DNA from: Bog-950 sp964615305
GTDB taxonomy: Bacteria; Bacteroidota; Bacteroidia; Chitinophagales; LD1
Assembly (NCBI GenBank): GCA_964615305.1
Contig: CAZTNA010000003.1
Location: 233,060-297,059, forward strand
DNA length: 64,000 nucleotides
Direction of reading: 5' to 3'
A program made the translations under genes and the position numbers. This document shows positions 1 to 9,481 of the stretch, in pieces. The notes under the pieces were generated by a model that saw only the letters and a program-made list of their open reading frames with translations, was not told where the DNA came from and ran no database searches. Positions within the stretch are counted from its first letter, which is position 1. Each line of letters starts with the position of its first letter.

Positions 1-199
1 GGAAGCGGGAGATATAGAAGAAGCGCTTACAGCTGCCAACGCAATTGGTGACGATAAACTACAAAAACAAGCACAAGGGTATGTAGTGCCCGATGCGTTT
101 ACTCATGGCACTTCAGCACAGCGTATGCACTGGTTTAAAAAAGGTTTCGAAACCGGAGATATTAACCAGGGCGATACTTTTGGCGCTAAGGATCTGTAA
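1..199 (+). CDS. YpfJ-type neutral zinc metallopeptidase, C-terminal fragment
   Basis: The frame is open from the left edge (first full codon at base 2) and ends at TAA 197-199, giving the last 65 residues of a protein that begins outside the window. The visible tail contains VVPDAFTHGTSAQRMHWFKKG followed by FETGD and QGDTF. This matches the conserved C-terminal signature of the YpfJ/neutral zinc metallopeptidase family (a serine/threonine-rich HGTSAQR segment, then a WFKKGF...GD...C/DTF ending). The HEXXH catalytic motif would lie upstream and cannot be seen. The family assignment rests on this tail alone. It is a different transcription unit type from prfA, which starts 71 bp downstream on the same strand. 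Confidence 0.8.
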   Translation, partial: EAGDIEEALTAANAIGDDKLQKQAQGYVVPDAFTHGTSAQRMHWFKKGFETGDINQGDTFGAKDL

Positions 200-270
200 C
201 ACATTACCACCTAAACAAGTTCAGCGGGCAAGTTGAATTTCTATTTTAGCGCGCTTTAAAACCAATTGCC

Positions 271-1347
271 GTGTTTAGTCAGCTAGAAAATATTAAAGGA
301 AAATTTATTGAAGTAGGCAAAACGCTCAGCGACCCGGCCACCATGAGCGACATGAAACGGTTTACACAACTCAACAAAGAGTATCGTGAACTAGAAAAGA
401 TTGTAAGAGTGTACGATGAGTACCGAAATGTGCTGGGCAATATTGACACCAACAAACAAATTATTGCCAATGAAAGCGATGAAGAATTTCGCGATTTGGC
501 AAAGAACGACTTAGCGGTTCTCGAAGCAGAGAAAGATAAATTGGAAAACGATTTAAAGTCTCTTCTTGTTCCTAAAGAGCCCGAAGATGAGCGCAATGTG
601 TTTATGGAAATACGTGCCGGCACAGGAGGCGATGAAGCTGGTATTTTTGCTGGCGACCTTATGCGTATGTACACCCGCTATTGCGAAACACTTGGCTGGC
701 AAGTTGCTATTTCAAGCGCTAACGATAGTAGTGCAGGTGGTTTTCGGGAAGTGGTGTTAGAAATTACAGGCGATAACGTGTATGGTAAACTAAAATTTGA
801 AAGTGGTGTACACCGAGTGCAGCGCATTCCGCTTACAGAAGCAAAAGGCCGCGTGCATACCTCTGCCGTTACAGTGGCTGTTCTGCCCGAAGCTGATGAA
901 GTAGAAGTGTATATTAACCCGGCAGATATAAAAATGGACGTGTTTCGTGCGTCAGGAGCCGGAGGACAACACGTAAACAGAACGGAAAGTGCTGTGCGGT
1001 TGACGCATGTGCCAACCAATACTGTAGTGGAGTGCCAGCAGGAGCGTTCGCAGCATAAAAACCGCGAGCACGCCATGAAAATGCTCAAGACAAAAATTTA
1101 TGAAACTGCGGTTCGTAAACACGAAGATGAAATTGCCGCGCGCAGAAAAACATTGGTTAGCACCGGTGACCGCTCTGCAAAAATCCGCACTTACAATTAC
1201 CCGCAAGGCCGCATAACCGACCACCGTATAAATCTCAGCGTTTACAACCTCGATGTTTTTATGAATGGCGACATTGGCGAAATGATTGAAGCCCTTGCCG
1301 TAGCCGAACAAACTGAAAAACTGAAAGAAGGTGGGGTGGCGTTTTAG
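271..1347 (+). CDS. prfA: Peptide chain release factor 1
   Basis: This is the class I release factor that reads UAA and UAG in the ribosomal A site and triggers hydrolysis of peptidyl-tRNA. At 358 residues it is full length for RF1. The universal GGQ motif is at residues 231-233 inside RASGAGGQHVNRTESAVR. The stop-codon recognition loop carries PLT at residues 187-189, fitting the PxT pattern of RF1 rather than the SPF of RF2. The start is GTG at 271; the N-terminus (MFSQLENIKGKFIEVGKTLSD) aligns with the usual RF1 start, so no longer form is needed. The next gene starts 15 bp after the stop on the same strand. In many bacteria prfA is followed by the PrmC methylase gene, which is not here. 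Confidence 0.97.
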   Translation: MFSQLENIKGKFIEVGKTLSDPATMSDMKRFTQLNKEYRELEKIVRVYDEYRNVLGNIDTNKQIIANESDEEFRDLAKNDLAVLEAEKDKLENDLKSLLVPKEPEDERNVFMEIRAGTGGDEAGIFAGDLMRMYTRYCETLGWQVAISSANDSSAGGFREVVLEITGDNVYGKLKFESGVHRVQRIPLTEAKGRVHTSAVTVAVLPEADEVEVYINPADIKMDVFRASGAGGQHVNRTESAVRLTHVPTNTVVECQQERSQHKNREHAMKMLKTKIYETAVRKHEDEIAARRKTLVSTGDRSAKIRTYNYPQGRITDHRINLSVYNLDVFMNGDIGEMIEALAVAEQTEKLKEGGVAF

Positions 1348-1362
1348 CTTTATCGCACTGCT

Positions 1363-2478
1363 ATGATCAGAGCGTTTTTCAAATTTTTAAACATTGTTGC
1401 AATTGTTGTTTTGTCGCTGTCGTGCCTGGCAACATACATTTCACCGGCTGATTTTTGGCAGCTGTCGTTTATAGGTTTTGCGTTTCCGATAGTGTTGGTG
1501 ACCAATATTTTTTTTCTCTTACTCTGGATTCTTAAACGCGATGTATTTGGCTTGTTTTCTCTTTTGAGCATTGCACTTACATGGAACTTTATCCAATCTT
1601 CTTTTGCTTTAAATTTCAACGAAGACGATAAAGAAACAGGCGTTAAGCTGATGACATGGAACGTGAAGAATTTTGATTTATACGACTGGAACAAGAACAA
1701 ACAAACACGCGAAGAAATGCTTGGTTTGATTGAAGCTGAAAATCCCGACATACTTTGTATGCAAGAGTTTTACACCGACAGCAAAGAGTTGAACAACGAA
1801 AAATATTTGACAAACACACTCGGCTACACTTACCATTATTTTCAACCCACCACCAGCATTGATAAAAAATATAAAAGCAAGGCTTGGGAAAAAAGATTAA
1901 AGAATGACAGCATACACCGTCAATGGGGGGTGGCTATTTTTTCGAAGCACAAAATTGTATCAACGGGAAGAATTGATTTCGAGAATTCGCGCAACAACGA
2001 TTGTATTTATGCCGATATAGAAATTGACGGAAAGCCGCTTCGTGTTTACTCCGTGCATTTTCAATCTATCTATTTGGGCAGAGACGATTATGCTACACTG
2101 GATTCATTGGAAGAGACGCAAAAAACAAAATGGAGTTCGCTAAAAAACATTCTACGCAAAATGAAATGGGCTTATACCAAGCGTTCGCATCAGGCAAGAG
2201 CAGTGGCTGAAAGTATTGATGGGTGTTCAGGAGCAAAAATTTTGTGTGGCGATTTTAATGATGTACCCGTAAGCTATACCTATGCTACGGCCAAAGGAAA
2301 TTTGAAAGATGCTTTTGTTGTAAAAGGGAAGGGGTTTGGTACAACTTACGCCAACCAACCATCTATTTTCAGAATTGACTACGCCTTGTTTGACAAAAAA
2401 ATCAAAATCAATTCGTACAAAATCATTCAAAAAGAATTAAGCGACCATTATCCGGTGGTTACAACATTTAATTTGTAA
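1363..2478 (+). CDS. Membrane-anchored endonuclease/exonuclease/phosphatase (EEP) family protein
   Basis: The 371-residue protein starts with two to three hydrophobic helices (roughly residues 5-25, 33-57 and 62-75), followed by an EEP-fold domain that probably faces the periplasm. EEP signatures are visible in order: TWNVKNF (metal-site Asn), DILCMQEF (metal-binding Glu), CGDFNDVP (catalytic Asp-x-Asn) and a final SDHYPV (catalytic His). The family includes Mg-dependent nucleases, phosphodiesterases and inositol-phosphate phosphatases, so the substrate cannot be deduced. It begins 15 bp after prfA and may be co-transcribed with it. Its stop lies 7 bp from the stop of the convergent CotH gene. 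Confidence 0.85.
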   Translation: MIRAFFKFLNIVAIVVLSLSCLATYISPADFWQLSFIGFAFPIVLVTNIFFLLLWILKRDVFGLFSLLSIALTWNFIQSSFALNFNEDDKETGVKLMTWNVKNFDLYDWNKNKQTREEMLGLIEAENPDILCMQEFYTDSKELNNEKYLTNTLGYTYHYFQPTTSIDKKYKSKAWEKRLKNDSIHRQWGVAIFSKHKIVSTGRIDFENSRNNDCIYADIEIDGKPLRVYSVHFQSIYLGRDDYATLDSLEETQKTKWSSLKNILRKMKWAYTKRSHQARAVAESIDGCSGAKILCGDFNDVPVSYTYATAKGNLKDAFVVKGKGFGTTYANQPSIFRIDYALFDKKIKINSYKIIQKELSDHYPVVTTFNL

Positions 2479-2485
2479 AGCAGAA

Positions 2486-4741
2486 TCACATTCGCGCCAC
2501 TTTGCCGCGCCACACAGCTCCACTTTTGGTAATAACTTTTAGCACATAACAACCTTGCGCCAGCTGTCCGATGTTTGTTTGTGTTGAAGAAGACGAAAGA
2601 ACTTTTTCACCACTTAGCGAATAAACATCTACCGACATAACCTCTTCGCTACTTACTACATTGATAACGGATGAAGTTGGATTGGGGAACACAGAAACGT
2701 TCACTACATTCAACTCGCTAACTCCGCTCACACATGGGTTTGCTTCGCGTGGACTTCTCACAGATGCATTCACAACCGTAAATGCACCCACTCCATCAGC
2801 ACATCTGCCAATACCCTGATTGGCTGCCTGATTGCCAAAACTTACACTATCGAAAACTGTATTGCCATCGCTTAGAAAAACAATATCGCCCAAATTGCTC
2901 AGGTTAAAATTGGTGTGCATGTCAACAAAGGTTTCGTCTTTGTCGTCTGCCCAAACTAACAGATGTTCGTTGGCAGCAATAAATGCATTAGCCGGAAAAC
3001 TCCATTTGGTCAAATCAGTTGCATCATCGCTCAGATATAATCCAGATAAACCGAGGGGTTGGGTGGTGGTGTTGTAAATTTCTATCCAATCCTTGGCGTT
3101 GCCGTCTTCGTTTTCTATGCCGCTATTGTTGTTGGCCGTTATTTCGTTTAACACAATTTGCGAAACAGTTGCTTGTGTTGTGGAAGCGGTGAATGAGTAA
3201 AACTCATGCTCGGCCCGCTCAGGTGAAAACGCACCTGTGTTTGCGTTTTCAGCATATATGTAGTACTGCACTTCCAATGAATTGAGCGGAATGCCCGCAC
3301 CGAAAACACCATCGCTGGCGGCACCATCGTTATGCGCACCATCGTCAAACATGCTTACTCGAGCAAAACGTTCTGCTTTGCTGTAACGATAACCCAAATA
3401 CACGTTGGTGTAGTTGGTTACTGCAGCCGTTATATAGTTTGTGTTGCCAAGCGTCAACGTATTTCCCGCCAACACATTTGTAATTGCAGGAGGTGTGGCG
3501 CTCAACACATTGCTCAGATAGCTTGCTCTGCCATCCATCAACGGAAAAATTCCCGGGCTGGTACTTTGTCCTCCACCGGAACCGGTAGTATTAGTTGTAA
3601 GCGAGTTTTGGAAATTTGCATAGGTGGTAAGATAGTTTGCGTCAGCAACAACATCGGCAGCCACTAATGCGTGTATGGCATTAGCTGCAGTTTTGTAATC
3701 TGCATTTGCAAAATTTTCTGCATTAATAGTACGCATGTGCGCTAAATACATTTTCTCGTAAAACGGATCGTTCAACAATTTGTATATGAGGGGCCATCCG
3801 CTTTCTGTTTTGTGCAGCGTGTAACTCATGGTTTGCATGGTGGTGGCATTGAGATTAGAAGTAGTGCCTCCGGCTAAACTAAATCCACCCATACACATGT
3901 TTAAGTCCCAAATGGTAGGAATCCACTGGTTGTCGTGATTGCGATATAGATAATAGTTCTGGCGAAACGAGCCGCTGTAACTGTCGAGATTTACTGTTAC
4001 ATTATTGAAGGCAAGCATCCATAGAAAACGATCCACGTCAGCAATAGAGTTAAACGCAGGGAAAGTATTGTTGAGTGTATCGCACAAATGAAAAAGCTCG
4101 TACCAGCCGGTATCGCTTTTTAGTTCGTACTTGGTGTCATAGTTAGACAGTGTGGTGCCATTATATTCTAGGCTGCTGCCATTACCGCTGCCGGGCCCTG
4201 CATTCTGCGGATTACACTTTACAAACGTGTGCTTGTCAGTGTAATAATGCGCCATCAAAAATTTATTGCTTATATCTTCGGCATTATTCATTATGCCATA
4301 GTAGCTGCCGTTGACATACACACGCGCAAAATTTGAAAACGGAGCATCCATGTATTTGCGCAATATCTGATAGCTAAGTGGCTCACGAATCATTGAGTTG
4401 TCAGTAAATCCATTTCCAAGTTTTATGTCTTCATAGCCTTGGTAGTCTTGCGAAATGTATTTGTCAAGTTTTATGTGCAGAGGATTTTTTGTTCTCGCGG
4501 CATCGTATGAGCTGTTGCCTTTGTATTTTACACCGCAGTTTTCAAACACAGTGCCATTGACAATAACCGAGTCGGCAGGTGTGTATCCTTCTTCTCCGGC
4601 TTTAGCTGTATCCATACGGTAGTCCCAATCGGAGAATCCGAAGTAGATTTTTATCTCTTGAATAGTATCAATATTGTAAAACGATTGTGCCGAAGTATTG
4701 ATAGTGATAAAAATGCTGAAGACAATGAAAAGTTTGCGCAT
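2486..4741 (-). CDS. Secreted CotH-kinase-like protein with lamin-tail domain and T9SS sorting region
   Basis: I place the start at ATG 4741, giving 751 residues with a clean signal peptide (MRKLFIVFSIFITINTSA, then Gln as first mature residue). A longer frame to 4849 runs through a REP-like repeat and hides the signal peptide. Domains in order: a CotH-like region (about residues 25-340, with VKYKGNSSY, KLDKY, GNGFTDNSMIREPLSYQI, YGIMNNAEDI and TIWDLNMCMGG), a short beta-sandwich, a lamin-tail domain (about 530-660, with LNEITANNNSG, DWIEIYNTT and SNLGDIVFLSDG), and a type A T9SS sorting domain over the last ~80 residues (VFPNPTSSVINV, YSLSGEKV, GCYVLKV). CotH proteins are protein kinases in spores; the target here is unknown. 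It lies downstream of the arylsulfotransferase-like gene on the same strand. Confidence 0.85.
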   Translation of the reverse strand: MRKLFIVFSIFITINTSAQSFYNIDTIQEIKIYFGFSDWDYRMDTAKAGEEGYTPADSVIVNGTVFENCGVKYKGNSSYDAARTKNPLHIKLDKYISQDYQGYEDIKLGNGFTDNSMIREPLSYQILRKYMDAPFSNFARVYVNGSYYGIMNNAEDISNKFLMAHYYTDKHTFVKCNPQNAGPGSGNGSSLEYNGTTLSNYDTKYELKSDTGWYELFHLCDTLNNTFPAFNSIADVDRFLWMLAFNNVTVNLDSYSGSFRQNYYLYRNHDNQWIPTIWDLNMCMGGFSLAGGTTSNLNATTMQTMSYTLHKTESGWPLIYKLLNDPFYEKMYLAHMRTINAENFANADYKTAANAIHALVAADVVADANYLTTYANFQNSLTTNTTGSGGGQSTSPGIFPLMDGRASYLSNVLSATPPAITNVLAGNTLTLGNTNYITAAVTNYTNVYLGYRYSKAERFARVSMFDDGAHNDGAASDGVFGAGIPLNSLEVQYYIYAENANTGAFSPERAEHEFYSFTASTTQATVSQIVLNEITANNNSGIENEDGNAKDWIEIYNTTTQPLGLSGLYLSDDATDLTKWSFPANAFIAANEHLLVWADDKDETFVDMHTNFNLSNLGDIVFLSDGNTVFDSVSFGNQAANQGIGRCADGVGAFTVVNASVRSPREANPCVSGVSELNVVNVSVFPNPTSSVINVVSSEEVMSVDVYSLSGEKVLSSSSTQTNIGQLAQGCYVLKVITKSGAVWRGKVARM

Positions 4742-4762
4742 AGTAGTATTTGTTATTTGTAT

Positions 4763-4896
4763 GTCATTGCTAGGAAGCCCGATGGCTTTGCATTGGACTG
4801 ACGAAACAATCTTCAATTTTGTGATTGATTTTAAATCATTAAAAAACAAAGCGGAGGGTTGCTTCGCCCGCTGAAATGCGCGGGACTCACAATGAC
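4763..4896. repeat. REP-like imperfect palindrome
   Basis: The left arm (4763-4813) starts GTCATTGCTAGGAAGC and ends GACGAAACAATCTT. The right arm (4854-4896) read on the opposite strand starts GTCATTGTGAG and ends GGCGAAGCAACCCTC. The two arms are degenerate copies of one motif in inverted orientation, each with a small internal hairpin (AGCC/GGCT and CCCGC/GCGGG). The motif GTCATTGCGAG...GACGAAGCAATCT is a familiar interspersed palindrome in Bacteroidota genomes. It sits between two genes on the minus strand, where it could stabilise or terminate the upstream mRNA. Confidence 0.7.
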
Positions 4897-4901
4897 ACCG
4901 T

Positions 4902-7742
4902 TTATTTTGAAACTATCAACCGTTTCACGGTCTTGCCGTTGGTGGTTTCAATTGTTACCCAATACACACCATCACTTAAGTCTGCTACTGAAAAAGCGGT
5001 TTCGTTTTTCAGTATGCCAACGTTTCTTCCGGTAACATCAAAAACTGCCACCGAGAAATTTTTACTCAAAGCGCTGCCGGAAAATTGAACTACATCATTA
5101 GCCGGATTCGGAAACATAGTTACGGCAAGTTCATCTACAATATTTCTTATTTCTACATGTATGTATTCATAAGGGTCTGATAAAGGCGAAGCACAACCAT
5201 TAGCACCAATTACCTGCACCTGATACGAACCATTTAAAGTAGGATCTATTGTTTGTGTTACATCACCGGTTGGATTTCCATAGTAATACCACACATTATT
5301 AGTGGCGGATGAAGAAACTAACAGTGTGTCGCTTGGGGTAATGGAAGGTTGGGCCGGCAAGGTTAACACGTTGATGGTTAAACTTCCTGTAACCGTAGCG
5401 TTGCCGTCAGAAACGGTAACAGTATAAACAGTAGTTGACGTTGGGTTTATAAATGGGTTATAAAGGGAAGAAGAAAATCCTGCAGGCGAACTTGACCACA
5501 AATAAGAATAAGTACCGCTTCCGCCAGACATAGTGGCGAACAGTTGTGATGATTCGCCCTCGCAGATAGTGCTATCGGTAGCCGATATAACCACGCTCAG
5601 CGCACCGCCAGTTACATTTACCGTAACTTGGGCAGAAGCAGCACAGCCGCTCAAATCTGTTCCGGTTACCGTGTAAATAGTAGTGTTTGTAGGCGAAACG
5701 GTTTGCGAAGCAGTAGTTGCTCCATTACTCCAAACGTAAGTGCCGGCTCCTGTTGCCGTAATAGTTGCTGAATTTCCGATGCTTATAGTTTGGTCATTGC
5801 CGGCATCAACTGGCGGTAAACCATACACCACAATATTTACACTTGCTGTGGCTGTGTTTATTCCATCGTTTACGGTTACTGTATAAAGGGTTGTGATAGT
5901 TGGTGACACGGTCACGTTTTCTGATGTTTCACTGCTGCTCCAGCTATAAGTGTAGGTTCCGCTTCCCCCTGATGCTATGGCGCTGATGATAGTTGTGCCG
6001 CTGGCGCAAAATGTATCTTGTGTGGCTGTTACATTTACAGTAAGTGGGCCACCAGCTACAGTTACCACCACATCATCTGTAGCAGTGCAGCCCGCTGCAT
6101 TGGTTACAGTTACAGCATACGTTGTGGTGATAGTTGGGCTGACAGTTATTGTGGCGGTGTTATCTCCCGTGCTCCACACATAACTTGTGCCACCCGTGGC
6201 TGTTAGTTGTGTTGATGTGCCGGGCACGGGGCTTGTTTGGTCATTTCCTGCATCTGCATTTGGAGAAGGGTTAATACCAACTTGCACACTAGCGGTAGCG
6301 GTACAATTACCTGTACTAACGGTAACAGTATAAGTAGTGGGCGAGGATATGTTTGTAACAGATGGGTTAGCTGCCGTTGTGCTTGACAAGCCGGTTGCTG
6401 GCGACCAGTTGTACGTGTAGTTGCCGGCATTGGTTGCAGTTACCAAAGTTGTAAGCACCAGTGGTGTGCTGCTGTTTTCACAAACCAATGGCGATATATT
6501 GGTGATACTTGCCGAAGGATTTTCTATAAAACATCTTGAATAACGAAACGCCTGTGCAATGCTGCCGGTAGTAGAGTAAAACCAAAGTTGGTTATTGTTA
6601 GAGTCTACTTCGTAAACATCTCCGGCAGTAGCTAAACACACCAGCATATTTCCATTGGGCAACTGCTGACTATTGCCCATGTTGCTGGTGTATCCGGCAC
6701 CGCCACCACCCTGGTTTTGACAATTGTGACGATAACCATAAGTAGTCGGTAAGTATGCTGTGCCGGGTGTAATGGTGTATGTGGTTCCATTCCATGTGGG
6801 CTGCCACATATCAATACTTGACTGCGAATTTGAGACTCCTTTATTGTTGAACCCAACCAACCAACCGGCTTTTGGGCAATCTGCCGGAACCCAGTGGGCA
6901 TCGTGTGTTATATTAAAGTTTGTTGAACCGGATGCACCGTATGTGGCAGGCTTTCCCCACCTGTAAAGAAAGTCTCCGCCTTTATTATGTGTGCCTCCTG
7001 AATGTGTAGCCGCTTCAGCAGTAGTTGTACTATGGTCAATAATGTAATGCTCGTTCATGTTGTGTGAGCTAACAATAACCTGATCGAGCGTTTCATTATA
7101 ATCAATACCGTTCATGTGCCACCAATCATTAGTTACCTGATAGTTTACATTAAAAAGTTGTGGATTGTTTACAATAGAAGTAACGTAATTAGCCCCGCCC
7201 GAATTGGTGTTTTGGCAAAGGTGATCGTATAAATTCCATTGCCAGGCAATGGTGGCGGTGTTGGTTCCGGTAGGATGCAGCTGAACTATTTTTTCTAGCT
7301 GCCGCGAAGAATTAGATGTTGCACCGGCTGCCTGCATTTGTGTGCCTGTTTTCTTTTCATACACAATCAGCATTACGTCACCGTTAGGCATGGGGCAAAT
7401 GTCGTGGTGAGTAATTTCATTAGCGTTAGAAATGGTGTAGTCGAAAAGTATGGTTCCGTTCCAGTCAACTTTTTGCACTCTTCCGCACAGGCCGCCACCC
7501 ATAAAACTATTATTAGTGGTTTTTACACTGCGCCACAAATAACCACCGGGCATCAGGTAGCAGCTATAGCCGGTTTGTCCACTTAGGCCACTCCATGTTT
7601 TAATCACGGTGCTGTTGGTATCAAGCAGTGTAACGGTAGTGGAGTTTTGAGGGGCAATTAATGTGGCGTAGCCCCATTGCTGGGCATTAGAAAATAGAAT
7701 GGCGAAAACAAACAAGGCAAAAGAAAACGATTTCAATTTCAC
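4902..7742 (-). CDS. Secreted arylsulfotransferase-like beta-propeller with Ig-like repeats and T9SS sorting domain
   Basis: The protein has 946 residues and starts with GTG at 7742, giving the signal peptide MKLKSFSFALFVFAILFSNA followed by QQWGY. Residues ~22-405 resemble the aryl-sulfate sulfotransferase (ASST) propeller: YLMPGGYLWRS, ITHHDICPMPNGDVML, WWHMNGIDYNETLDQVIVSS, NITHDAHWVP, YGYRHNCQNQGG and QLPNGNMLVC. Bacterial ASSTs transfer sulfate between phenols using a catalytic His, and several His residues sit in conserved-looking loops, but I cannot assign the catalytic one. Residues ~410-850 are about five Ig/PKD-like repeats with the recurring phrases NADAGNDQT, TYVWS and TYTVTVS. 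The last ~80 residues are a type A T9SS sorting domain (VTMFPNPANDVVQFSG, VFDVTGRNVG, DGVYWVTIET). Confidence 0.82.
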   Translation of the reverse strand: MKLKSFSFALFVFAILFSNAQQWGYATLIAPQNSTTVTLLDTNSTVIKTWSGLSGQTGYSCYLMPGGYLWRSVKTTNNSFMGGGLCGRVQKVDWNGTILFDYTISNANEITHHDICPMPNGDVMLIVYEKKTGTQMQAAGATSNSSRQLEKIVQLHPTGTNTATIAWQWNLYDHLCQNTNSGGANYVTSIVNNPQLFNVNYQVTNDWWHMNGIDYNETLDQVIVSSHNMNEHYIIDHSTTTAEAATHSGGTHNKGGDFLYRWGKPATYGASGSTNFNITHDAHWVPADCPKAGWLVGFNNKGVSNSQSSIDMWQPTWNGTTYTITPGTAYLPTTYGYRHNCQNQGGGGAGYTSNMGNSQQLPNGNMLVCLATAGDVYEVDSNNNQLWFYSTTGSIAQAFRYSRCFIENPSASITNISPLVCENSSTPLVLTTLVTATNAGNYTYNWSPATGLSSTTAANPSVTNISSPTTYTVTVSTGNCTATASVQVGINPSPNADAGNDQTSPVPGTSTQLTATGGTSYVWSTGDNTATITVSPTITTTYAVTVTNAAGCTATDDVVVTVAGGPLTVNVTATQDTFCASGTTIISAIASGGSGTYTYSWSSSETSENVTVSPTITTLYTVTVNDGINTATASVNIVVYGLPPVDAGNDQTISIGNSATITATGAGTYVWSNGATTASQTVSPTNTTIYTVTGTDLSGCAASAQVTVNVTGGALSVVISATDSTICEGESSQLFATMSGGSGTYSYLWSSSPAGFSSSLYNPFINPTSTTVYTVTVSDGNATVTGSLTINVLTLPAQPSITPSDTLLVSSSATNNVWYYYGNPTGDVTQTIDPTLNGSYQVQVIGANGCASPLSDPYEYIHVEIRNIVDELAVTMFPNPANDVVQFSGSALSKNFSVAVFDVTGRNVGILKNETAFSVADLSDGVYWVTIETTNGKTVKRLIVSK

Positions 7743-7942
7743 AGTAGTTGGTTTGGTAAAACAAATTTTTTCAAAAATTAACGGCTTAACGCTAAGCTAA
7801 ACCATTAAGACTGCCCAAAACAAAAAAAGTTTAACGGGCAATTGGAAAATTTATTGAAGTTTAAATTGGCAGCGGTATGTGATGGGGGCTTTAAGGTGGC
7901 CTTGTTTAACAAATCGCTGCGCCCCTTTTTTATATTGCAGCC

Positions 7943-9409
7943 ATGAACACCGAACTGCGTATTTACAACACCCTTACCCGAGAAAAAGAAATTTTCAAGC
8001 CACTCAACGCACCTCATGTAGGCATGTATGTGTGCGGGCCCACACTGTATAGTTACGCACACCTCGGCAACTGCCGTACGTTCATGAGTTTTGATGTGGT
8101 GTTCCGTTACCTAAAACACATGGGCTATAAAGTGCGTTATGTGCGCAACATTACCGATGTGGGGCATTTAGAAAGTGATGGCGATGAAGGAGAAGACAAA
8201 ATTGCGAAGCGCGCACGATTAGAAAAGTTAGAACCCATGGAAATTGTGCAGTTGTACGCTGTGGATTTTCATAAGGTGCTGGATGATTTCAATTTGATGC
8301 CACCAAGCATTGAGCCCACCGCTAGCGGACATATCATCGAACAGATTGAGATGACGAAAAAGATTCTCGATAACGGCTTAGCGTATGAAGTAGATGGAAC
8401 TATTTGGTTTGATGTAGAAAAATTTGCCAAGGACTATCCATACACAGAACTAAGCGGAAGAAAACTGGATGAGTTGCTCGAAGGCACACGCGACAATTTG
8501 GAAGGACAGGAAGAAAAACGCGGACGCTTAGATTTTGCACTTTGGAAAAAAGCAAAGCCCGAACATATTATGCGCTGGCCAAGCCCGTGGGGCGAAGGGT
8601 TTCCCGGCTGGCATATTGAGTGCAGCGCCATGAGTTCAAAATATTTGGGCGAGCAATTTGATATCCACGGTGGAGGAATGGATTTGGTGCCTACCCACCA
8701 CACCAATGAAATTGCACAGAACGTAGCTTGCTGCAAAAAGGCACCCGCTAAAACCTGGATGCATACGAACATGCTTACCGTTAACGGACAGAAGATGAGT
8801 AAGAGTCTGGGCAATTCGTTTTTGCCGCAGGAACTTTTTGAAGGCAAACACAAACTACTCGAACGTGGCTATTCTCCAATGGTAGTTCGTTTTTTTATGT
8901 TGCAGGCACACTACCGCAGCACGCTTGATTTTTCGAACACAGCTTTACAGGCATCTGAAAAAGGATACCAGCGTTTGATGAATGCAATCAAATTGATTAG
9001 CGGTTTAAAAGCCTCCGATAAATCATCTTTTAATTTCGAAAATCTGAAAACAGATATTTACAATGCTCTCAATGATGATTTCAATACACCGGTAGCAATT
9101 GCTGCACTGTTTGAAGGCGTAAGCATTATCAATTCAGTGAATGATGGAAAAGCAACCATCACTGCTGCCGATAAAGAACAACTGCAAAAACTTTTCAGCG
9201 AAATTGTTTTTGATGTGCTTGGGTTGAAAGAAGAAACCGAAGGAAACTCTGATAAGGTGGAAGGGCTGATGGGATTGATTCTTGAACTCCGTAAAGATGT
9301 TCGCGCGAAAAAAGATTTTGCCGCCAGCGATAAAATACGCGATGAGCTTTTGAAAGTGGGTATACAAGTGAAAGACGGAAAAGAAGGAGTAACGTGGACA
9401 GTGAATTAA
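7943..9409 (+). CDS. cysS: Cysteinyl-tRNA synthetase
   Basis: This class I aminoacyl-tRNA synthetase charges tRNA-Cys. At 488 residues it has the usual length. The N-terminal CGPTLYSYAHLGNCRTF contains the zinc-ligand Cys and the HIGH-type motif (HLGN). Further zinc ligands are in WHIECSAMS and HGGGMDLVPTHHTNE. KMSKS is present in GQKMSKSLGNS. The C-terminal half has the helical DALR-type region, ending FAASDKIRDELLKVGIQVKDGKEG. The ATG start at 7943 matches the family N-terminus (NTELRIYNTLTREKE). A palindromic repeat follows the stop after 2 bp. Confidence 0.98.
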   Translation: MNTELRIYNTLTREKEIFKPLNAPHVGMYVCGPTLYSYAHLGNCRTFMSFDVVFRYLKHMGYKVRYVRNITDVGHLESDGDEGEDKIAKRARLEKLEPMEIVQLYAVDFHKVLDDFNLMPPSIEPTASGHIIEQIEMTKKILDNGLAYEVDGTIWFDVEKFAKDYPYTELSGRKLDELLEGTRDNLEGQEEKRGRLDFALWKKAKPEHIMRWPSPWGEGFPGWHIECSAMSSKYLGEQFDIHGGGMDLVPTHHTNEIAQNVACCKKAPAKTWMHTNMLTVNGQKMSKSLGNSFLPQELFEGKHKLLERGYSPMVVRFFMLQAHYRSTLDFSNTALQASEKGYQRLMNAIKLISGLKASDKSSFNFENLKTDIYNALNDDFNTPVAIAALFEGVSIINSVNDGKATITAADKEQLQKLFSEIVFDVLGLKEETEGNSDKVEGLMGLILELRKDVRAKKDFAASDKIRDELLKVGIQVKDGKEGVTWTVN

Positions 9410-9411
9410 AG

Positions 9412-9474
9412 TTCACCGCAGATTACGCGGATGTGCACAGATTATCTGCGTAAATCTGTTTAATCTGTGGTGAA
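9412..9474. repeat. CAGATTA-type inverted repeat before the GxxExxY gene
   Basis: The ends are an imperfect inverted repeat: TTCACCGCAGATTA at 9412-9425 and, read on the other strand from 9474, TTCACCACAGATTA. The interior is made of further CAGATT/AATCTG units. It begins 2 bp after the cysS stop and ends just before the GxxExxY start. A related partial copy lies directly after that gene (9876-9906). Such repeats are commonly seen beside GxxExxY genes; that link is from general experience, not computed here. Confidence 0.7.
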
Positions 9475-9481
9475 AATTTAT

